Shown: positions 7,137-11,299 of the stretch, piece by piece | How positions within the stretch are numbered: the stretch's first letter is position 1 | Layout of the letters: each line of letters starts with the position of its first letter | Assembly (NCBI GenBank): GCA_027005635.1 | Contig: JALTLI010000160.1 | Coordinates: 1-11,299, forward strand | Direction of reading: 5' to 3' | From: Alphaproteobacteria bacterium | Lineage (GTDB): Bacteria; Pseudomonadota; Alphaproteobacteria; UBA2136; JALTLI01 | Length of the DNA: 11,299 nt | Made by a program: the position numbers and the translations under genes | The notes under the pieces: generated by a model | The model's database searches: none | Seen by the model: only the letters and a program-made list of their open reading frames with translations | Told to the model about the DNA's origin: nothing

Positions 7137-7439
7137 TTATTCAATACGAACTCCACCAGCTTCTTCAACTCCCTTGCCTAAATCATCAGATGAAAGAAGA
7201 ACAGAGGCAAAATAATAGCAACCACCTTCAAGAACTTTACGAGTTTTACCTGTCCATTTAGGGCGGAAACCAACTAAACCTTCAGTTACATCACCAAGTT
7301 TAATCATTGTGTAGCTTATTGGGTGACAAGCCTCTTTAAGCTTATCTTCACCTTCTGCCTTCATAACAAGCCCAGCCCACCATGCAAGAAAAAGCACCGA
7401 TATAAATAAAAACATTGATTTACCAAAATCCATACTCAT
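7137..7439 (-). CDS. Small single-pass membrane protein, unknown family
   Basis: This protein has 100 residues. A hydrophobic helix at about 8-26 (KSMFLFISVLFLAWWAGLVM) is followed by an exported or cytoplasmic domain of about 70 residues with two cysteines, Cys38 and Cys74, and aromatic-rich GGCYYFAS (72-79). If the domain is periplasmic the two Cys could form a disulfide. AGGGGG, 9 bases upstream, favours the first ATG over the second at codon 3. A consensus TATAAT lies about 30 bases upstream and a terminator lies downstream, so it appears to be its own transcription unit between two non-overlapping neighbours. I recognise no family. Regulatory signals on both sides support a real expressed gene, and its place in the cluster suggests a membrane component of the same machine, which is inference. 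Confidence 0.72.
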   Translation of the reverse strand: MSMDFGKSMFLFISVLFLAWWAGLVMKAEGEDKLKEACHPISYTMIKLGDVTEGLVGFRPKWTGKTRKVLEGGCYYFASVLLSSDDLGKGVEEAGGVRIE

Positions 7440-7468
7440 GATGGAATACCCCCTGATTAAATTAATTT

Positions 7469-7491
7469 ATTATACTATAGTTAAATTAACT
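7469..7491 (-). promoter_or_regulatory. Candidate -10 box plus adjacent palindrome upstream of the 100-residue gene
   Basis: On the minus strand a perfect TATAAT occupies 7474-7469, about 30 bases before the ATG at 7439. No good -35 hexamer is present at 16-18 bases. Instead a 13-base palindrome, AGTTAA-A-TTAACT (7479-7491), sits in the spacer, where a regulator could repress or substitute for -35 contacts. The -10 match is direct; the operator role is inferred. Confidence 0.4.
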
Positions 7492-7515
7492 ACTTTTAGC
7501 AAAAAATATATATAG

Positions 7516-7559
7516 AATAATAAAGGTGGTGTGTTGTTTAACACACCACCTTTATTATT
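7516..7559 (-). terminator. Strong hairpin terminator of the 195-residue protein gene
   Basis: A perfect 20-base stem (7516-7535 with 7540-7559) with a four-base loop GTTT includes the GC-rich core GGTGGTGTG/CACACCACC. On the minus strand it starts 7 bases after the stop at 7566, and the 3' arm ends in a T-rich stretch (TTTATTATT). It is one of the most stable structures in the window and nearly symmetric, so it could stop transcription from both sides. Confidence 0.88.
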
Positions 7560-7565
7560 TATTTT

Positions 7566-8153
7566 TTAAAAACCTTCAACACTATCTTCTAATGCAGATT
7601 TTTTAACTGGAGCAGATGCCGGTTCTTCAACCTTTTTTTCTACTTCAGGAGCTACTTCTTTAGCTGGCTTATCAGCTTTAGCTTCTTGTGTTGGTTGCGT
7701 TTCTGTTTCTTGCTGTTTAGCTTCTTTAGCTGCCTTTGCTTCTTCTTTTTTAGCTTTAGCTGCTTCTAGTTCTTTTTTACTAGGCTTGCGTTTTTCTGTA
7801 ATATTATAACGCTGAGAAACCCTAGAAATAAAATTACTACCTGTTAAATCAATATCATGACGTGCAATAGAATCTTGTAATTTTTTAATCATAAATTCTA
7901 CACATTCATCAAAATCTTGACGTGTTTTATCAAAATCTTCACGGCTCTTTTTAGCCATGTAACCACGGGTAGAACGATCACCCATTACCAAAACATGTTC
8001 CCATAATCTGGCAAAATTAATAATATCTGTACCTTCTGGAGTAGTACGAATAACAACTTCAGCAAAATTACCATGGCGCTCTAGTTGTTGTTTTTGATTT
8101 TCTAAGCGAGCAAAATATTGCCCTTTACCTTTATTTGGTTGACCTTCAGCCAT
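7566..8153 (-). CDS. Soluble protein with charged Lys/Glu/Ala tail, unknown family
   Basis: This protein has 195 residues and no signal peptide or membrane segment, so it is probably cytoplasmic. Residues about 10-120 look folded and mostly helical, with RLWEHVLVMGDRSTRGYM (49-66) and FDKTRQDFDECVEFMIKKL (74-92) as recognisable blocks. Residues about 121-195 are low complexity (KKELEAAKAKKEEAKAAKEAK, then Pro/Glu/Lys) and likely a charged helix or disordered tail ending EDSVEGF. AGAGGA lies about 9 bases before the ATG, and a strong terminator follows the stop, so this is an independent gene. I do not recognise the family. In a transfer-type cluster a cytoplasmic accessory, adaptor or substrate of the coupling ATPase would fit, but nothing in the sequence proves it. 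The Lys/Glu-rich tail should not be used alone for homology. Confidence 0.78.
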   Translation of the reverse strand: MAEGQPNKGKGQYFARLENQKQQLERHGNFAEVVIRTTPEGTDIINFARLWEHVLVMGDRSTRGYMAKKSREDFDKTRQDFDECVEFMIKKLQDSIARHDIDLTGSNFISRVSQRYNITEKRKPSKKELEAAKAKKEEAKAAKEAKQQETETQPTQEAKADKPAKEVAPEVEKKVEEPASAPVKKSALEDSVEGF

Positions 8154-8192
8154 AATTTTTAGTCCTCTTTATATATTTAGTTTTAATTTCAG

Positions 8193-8276
8193 TCGCTTAT
8201 AATTGTCAGCGATAACATTTATAGTTTAAGTTTTTAGTTGTAGAGGTAAGTATAACACTTTATTTCCTCTTGTGCA
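8193..8276 (-). promoter_or_regulatory. Candidate promoter and leader hairpin of the 195-residue gene
   Basis: On the minus strand TGCACA (8276-8271), 16 bases, TATACT (8254-8249) is a reasonable sigma-70-like pair about 95 bases upstream of the ATG. The resulting leader would contain a small inverted repeat, TCGCT/AGCGA (8193-8197 and 8208-8212). Matches are 4/6 and 5/6, so this is a candidate only. Confidence 0.3.
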
Positions 8277-8354
8277 TATTGATATAGGTAATAATAAAAT
8301 TAATTACAAGTAGTGTAATGATAATTTTGAGTTATATAGATTACTACAGCAAAT

Positions 8355-8390
8355 AAATAAGCCCTGTTAACTTAATAACAGGGCTTATTT
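8355..8390 (-). terminator. Hairpin terminator of the lipoprotein gene
   Basis: A perfect 15-base stem, AAATAAGCCCTGTTA (8355-8369) with its complement (8376-8390), has a six-base loop. On the minus strand it begins 16 bases after the stop at 8406 and runs into TTATTTATTTG. It has a GC core (GCCCTG) with A/T flanks, the normal layout of an intrinsic terminator. Confidence 0.88.
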
Positions 8391-8405
8391 TACGGAGAAA
8401 TACTT

Positions 8406-9368
8406 TTATTTAGTAGCAATAATTTCTATAGTATTAGAACTCATTTTATCATCTGGCATTGCAGCTATAGAAACACTTTTTTGTCCAGAAACTCTACCTA
8501 AATAACGGCTAATAGCACGAACTCGGTCTCTAAATTCTTTTGATGCAGCATGAACGCCTCTGGCAAAAACTGTTACTTTGTCACCATTTCTTAAGGCTTC
8601 AACTACATCTCTTGAACCTGGTAATTGTTCCCGTGATGGCCATATTTTGCGTTCTTCATAGTTAATTGTCCAAATTGAAACAGATGAAGCAGGTTCATCT
8701 TTTACTTTTTTATCTGCCAAGCTAGGGAATACTGGTGAACGAGCAATGGTTCTATTTACATTACGAGGAGCAGCCTGCAATGAAGATGTTACATACTTAT
8801 TATTTGATGGATTGTAAGCAACTGGCTGAAACCCTGCACCACTTGTTTGCTGGTAACCACTATTATAAAAGCTATTTTGCCCACCAATGCTAGACATTGG
8901 TTGCATTTTTTGCATATTCTTCATGTTTTTCATATCATGTTGCATAGGCTGTTGTTGGTTTAACATTTCACCTTGTTCACCCATGGTTTCATCAGGTAAA
9001 AACCTAGTAAGGGCATTACGTTCAATAAGTTGCATTCTTCTATCTAGGCGTATCATGGCACGTTCAACCCTACGAACACGCTCCTTTAAACCTGCCATTT
9101 CAGACATAGTTTGAGAATGCATCATTTGCATAGCCGAATTTTGTGGAGCAAAATTTTGTTGAGCAGGAGGAGGAGAAACCTGCACGCCGTTATTTCTACC
9201 CATATTTTGATACTTAGGCATTGTAGTTGGAGAGCTTATATCTCTATTGAATTGAGTAGGGCTTGGCTGTCCGTATGGTTGAGCATAAGGCTGAGGAAAC
9301 ATACCCACACAACCAGTTATAGGAAGAGCCACAAAAGTAACTAACAGAGCAAGAATTTTATTATTCAT
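8406..9368 (-). CDS. Outer-membrane-type lipoprotein with Met/Gln-rich linker and small C-terminal domain
   Basis: This 320-residue protein has a lipoprotein signal ending in lipobox ITGC (Cys20). A Pro/Gln/Tyr repeat follows (PQPYAQPYGQP at 25-35), then an Arg-rich coiled coil (about 85-118), a Met/Lys/Gln-rich tract (MKNMKNMQKMQPM at 146-158), and a compact C-terminal domain (about 228-320). That domain reads as strand WTINYEE, helix SRDVVEALRNG, strand DKVTVFARG, helix EFRDRVRAISRYLG, strand SVSIAAMP. The order loosely recalls an OmpA/IcmN(DotK)-type peptidoglycan-binding domain, but I do not see the full Asp/Arg signature. It is probably a lipid-anchored periplasmic component of the secretion or pilus machine. 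It has its own terminator and a likely extended -10 promoter about 95 bases upstream, so it is a separate unit. The lipoprotein call is firm; the domain identity is tentative. Confidence 0.8.
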   Translation of the reverse strand: MNNKILALLVTFVALPITGCVGMFPQPYAQPYGQPSPTQFNRDISSPTTMPKYQNMGRNNGVQVSPPPAQQNFAPQNSAMQMMHSQTMSEMAGLKERVRRVERAMIRLDRRMQLIERNALTRFLPDETMGEQGEMLNQQQPMQHDMKNMKNMQKMQPMSSIGGQNSFYNSGYQQTSGAGFQPVAYNPSNNKYVTSSLQAAPRNVNRTIARSPVFPSLADKKVKDEPASSVSIWTINYEERKIWPSREQLPGSRDVVEALRNGDKVTVFARGVHAASKEFRDRVRAISRYLGRVSGQKSVSIAAMPDDKMSSNTIEIIATK

Positions 9369-9392
9369 TTTTTAAATGCCTTAATTTTAATT

Positions 9393-9445
9393 GTTTTAAC
9401 GTTAAATAAACAATATTTTAACATTAAAACGAATATAATAACGTT
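9393..9445. promoter_or_regulatory. Candidate operator array: three AACGTT-type sites in the lipoprotein gene leader
   Basis: Two near-identical pseudo-palindromes, GTTTTAACGTTAAA (9393-9406) and TTTAACATTAAAAC (9417-9430), form a 14-base inverted repeat with one mismatch. A third, shorter AACGTT lies at 9440-9445. Centres are 22 and 20 bases apart, close to two helical turns, so a dimeric regulator could bind all three on one face. They lie between the -10 box and the ATG. AT-rich background makes chance possible. Confidence 0.4.
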
Positions 9446-9461
9446 GGTAAAAAAAATATTT

Positions 9462-9470
9462 ATTATACCA
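9462..9470 (-). promoter_or_regulatory. Extended -10 promoter candidate for the lipoprotein gene
   Basis: The minus strand reads TGGTATAAT, a perfect TATAAT with an upstream TG-n extension, which can work without a good -35. The predicted start near 9455 would give a leader of about 85 bases. The box lies within a TTGGTA/TACCAA inverted repeat (9444-9449 and 9466-9471). Confidence 0.5.
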
Positions 9471-9650
9471 ATTAGTTGAATTATCCATGAAACACAACAT
9501 AAAGTGTATAACATACCCAACCTCTTACTAAATAAGGTATATTACTGAGCCCTTAGGAGCAAGTAAAAAAGAGAAAAAATTAAAAAAAAATCAATCTTAA
9601 AAAACTTTTTGGTTAAATACACCTAAATTAGTGTGATATTTTTATATATT
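9471..9650. other. Intergenic AT-rich stretch, no gene seen
   Basis: Between the lipoprotein promoter and the 96-residue gene I see no RNA gene and no credible ORF; the only ATG frame of note (9487) stops after 14 codons. A weak imperfect hairpin around 9620-9635 after the 96-residue gene is too poor to call a terminator. Confidence 0.5.
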
Positions 9651-9941
9651 TTAAATACGCGACATAAAGAAATCACGCAAGGTTGAAAAAATAACGTGAA
9701 GCACGCGCCAGAAAAATCTAAAAGTCTCGTATATTCCGATACCAACACCCATAACAACTGCTACAATCGTAGTAACTACCCAATTAAAAAATTTTGATGC
9801 CATATCTATTTGTTTTGCAGGGTCTTTTATAAAGCTCCAGCAATATATTACAGCCATTATTGCCATAAATAATAAAAATACTTTACCAGCAGGAATACCA
9901 TAATTAACATAAAAATATGCTATATCTTTTGCTAAATCCAT
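9651..9941 (-). CDS. Small two-helix inner-membrane protein, unknown family
   Basis: This protein has 96 residues with two predicted transmembrane helices (about 18-37 and 52-73) joined by a short charged loop (KDPAKQIDMASK at 39-50), and an aromatic/basic amphipathic C-terminal tail (FRFFWRVLHVIF, 74-85). AAGGGG about 6 bases before the ATG fixes the start. It lies 105 bases downstream of the coupling-protein gene on the same strand, so it may be expressed with it. Small two-helix proteins of this size are common in conjugation and type IVB secretion loci, but I cannot match it to IcmT, IcmV, VirB3 or another named component. Calling it a machine subunit rests only on neighbourhood. Confidence 0.75.
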   Translation of the reverse strand: MDLAKDIAYFYVNYGIPAGKVFLLFMAIMAVIYCWSFIKDPAKQIDMASKFFNWVVTTIVAVVMGVGIGIYETFRFFWRVLHVIFSTLRDFFMSRI

Positions 9942-10046
9942 TTATACCCCTTAATTTACAGTAACTTCACCATCTTATAGGCTCTTACCCATTTATAGTA
10001 ACTAAATATAATTATTACAAGTTTTTATTTTATATAACAATTTAAC

Positions 10047-11299
10047 TTAAGATGCAAAATTATGATATTTTTCTGCAATACATAAGCCTTCTTTGTATGG
10101 TCTTCTGAATTTTGGAAAATCTAGGCTTTTGTTATCTTGATTTAAAGTAACTAGCGGTACTTTTATTTTATAGACATCTGAGCGCCCAATAAAAATTGCT
10201 TCACCATCTTGTAAATTACGGAAATCTTCTGGTCTTACAATAGCATCGTAACCCATACTTATAGATTTACTATGGCTACGGCTACGTCCACCTGTACGAA
10301 GTGGGTTAACATCATCATCTCCACTAGCAAGTGATAACCCTTCACCAATACTTTCACTAATACTTTCTTGCAGGCTTTCTCCTGCTACCTTACTCATTTG
10401 CTCACATGATTCTGGATCTTGTAATACAAATGAAATTTTATTCCATGTATTACCAATAATTTTAGCCGCAAATTCTGGGCTTAAGCCACGTTCTTTATCT
10501 GTTAGAGATGAAATGGTTTGGATAAACGGAAATAGGCTAATATTACTAGAACGAGCCTGCTCAAACACTGGTGCAAGTGATGGCTGAGCATAAGAAGAAA
10601 ACTCATCCATTAGTACTAAAAATGTTGGTGATGGTTTATAATCATCATTTTGAATTTGACCAATAGCTGTACGCAAATCTGAAATAAAGAACTTAGCAAA
10701 ATCAATAGCAATTTCACTTTTAGCAAGCATTGGTAGGGCTACATATACAAGCAGATTTTCTTTTATAACATCGTACAAATCAACTTCTGGGCTGTAATCA
10801 TTAAGTACTTTACCAGCTTCATTAACATAATAAGAGTGCAATCTACTGGCTAAATCACCAAAGGTATGTTGCATTTTCTTCTCATTTAAAACTTTCGCCC
10901 CTGTTCTTCTATCTACTTCCATCATTTGATCTAAAAAAATACGGAAATCTTGATAAGCCTTGGTATCTTTAGGTACAATTTTCATCATATGACGCATAGC
11001 AGCTTCAGATGACATAATAACATTCATATCACCAAAATTATACGGCTTACCAATAGAGTTAATTATACCAGCAATAGCACGCATACCACGGGAAGCTTGG
11101 CCACGAAAATATGGATCACCTCTATCACCAATCAATTGCATTATTCGGCTAGTTATTTCATCATTATCACCGCGTAGAAGCGGGTTATAGGTGTTAGAAA
11201 GACTGGCATCACCAATATTAATAATTCGTACGTCTTGCCATCTATCATGTTGACGAGCCAGATTTAAAAAATCTAAAATAGCTTCCTTAGAGTTTTTAC
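10047..11299 (-). CDS. Type IV coupling protein (TraD/VirD4/DotL-type ATPase), 5'-truncated by window edge
   Basis: The frame is open from the window edge at 11299 to TAA at 10049-10047, 416 visible residues; the true start is outside. An internal ATG at 11141 is not the start, because conserved sequence precedes it in frame: RIINIGDASLSNTYNPLLRG and DEITSRI, typical of coupling ATPases. Walker B is LVLMDEF (visible residues about 227-233), followed by EQARSSNISLFPFIQTISSL, the conserved sensor region with a catalytic-type Gln. Next come NTWNKISFVLQDPES and a Ser/Gly-rich insert (about 310-348), then RPEDFRNLQDGEAIFIG. Walker A and the membrane anchor must lie upstream, outside the window. 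The protein would be a hexameric inner-membrane motor that recruits substrates (relaxase-DNA or protein effectors) to a type IV secretion channel. The coupling-protein class is secure; DotL, TraD or other subtype is not. Confidence 0.9.
   Translation of the reverse strand, partial: KNSKEAILDFLNLARQHDRWQDVRIINIGDASLSNTYNPLLRGDNDEITSRIMQLIGDRGDPYFRGQASRGMRAIAGIINSIGKPYNFGDMNVIMSSEAAMRHMMKIVPKDTKAYQDFRIFLDQMMEVDRRTGAKVLNEKKMQHTFGDLASRLHSYYVNEAGKVLNDYSPEVDLYDVIKENLLVYVALPMLAKSEIAIDFAKFFISDLRTAIGQIQNDDYKPSPTFLVLMDEFSSYAQPSLAPVFEQARSSNISLFPFIQTISSLTDKERGLSPEFAAKIIGNTWNKISFVLQDPESCEQMSKVAGESLQESISESIGEGLSLASGDDDVNPLRTGGRSRSHSKSISMGYDAIVRPEDFRNLQDGEAIFIGRSDVYKIKVPLVTLNQDNKSLDFPKFRRPYKEGLCIAEKYHNFAS

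Noticed and set aside
8887..9344. Two plus-strand ORFs inside the lipoprotein gene
   Set aside because: They mirror the Met/Gln/Pro-rich repeat region; Cys/Ile-rich and Arg/His-rich compositions are typical of antisense readings.
9487..9531. 14-codon ATG frame in the intergenic region
   Set aside because: Very short, no Shine-Dalgarno site, no neighbour relation.
10047..11141. Treating the ATG at 11141 as the start of the coupling protein
   Set aside because: The frame stays open upstream to the window edge and encodes conserved coupling-protein sequence (NPLLRGD, EITSRI), so the gene is truncated by the window and does not start there.
1..11299. CRISPR array, tRNA/rRNA, insertion sequence, integrase or attachment site
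   Set aside because: Looked for on both strands; no regularly spaced repeats, cloverleaf or rRNA-like sequence, transposase or recombinase motifs were seen.

Overview
The window is AT-rich (about two-thirds A+T by eye), has standard stop codons and clear Shine-Dalgarno sites, and encodes lipoproteins, a secretin and signal-peptide proteins. This points to a Gram-negative (diderm) bacterium, most plausibly an AT-rich proteobacterium. Taxonomy finer than that is not supported by what I can see. Every gene but one lies on the minus strand.

Right to left (direction of minus-strand transcription): the C-terminal two-thirds or so of a type IV coupling protein ATPase (TraD/VirD4/DotL type; 10047-11299, start outside the window); a 96-residue two-helix membrane protein (9651-9941); a Met/Gln-rich lipoprotein with a small C-terminal domain (8406-9368); a 195-residue soluble protein with a charged Lys/Glu/Ala tail (7566-8153); a 100-residue single-helix membrane protein (7137-7439); and a membrane-anchored FMN/3Fe-4S glutamate-synthase-like protein (5505-7016). 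Strong hairpin terminators follow three of the small genes, so this half reads as short separate transcription units and not as one long operon.

The one plus-strand gene (4127-5512) encodes a membrane-anchored protein with a degenerate HD domain resembling the TraI/MobH relaxase-associated domain. It converges on the glutamate-synthase-like gene and is divergent from a left-hand block. That block is a periplasmic protein with two secretin-N-domain-like repeats (2794-3987), a translationally coupled lipoprotein secretin of the R64 PilN type (884-2794), a type IV prepilin-like protein (134-808), and the start of an acidic Ser-rich protein (1-116).

Taken together, the pieces look like part of a conjugation-related or type IVB-secretion-like apparatus combined with a type IVb pilus module: outer-membrane secretin, its periplasmic partner, a pilin, a coupling ATPase, lipoproteins and small membrane proteins. 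The degenerate HD centre, the Glu5-to-Gln change in the prepilin, the embedded metabolic enzyme and the fragmented transcription units suggest an adapted chromosomal system as much as a standard plasmid transfer region. That is inference: no origin of transfer, integrase or intact relaxase is visible here.
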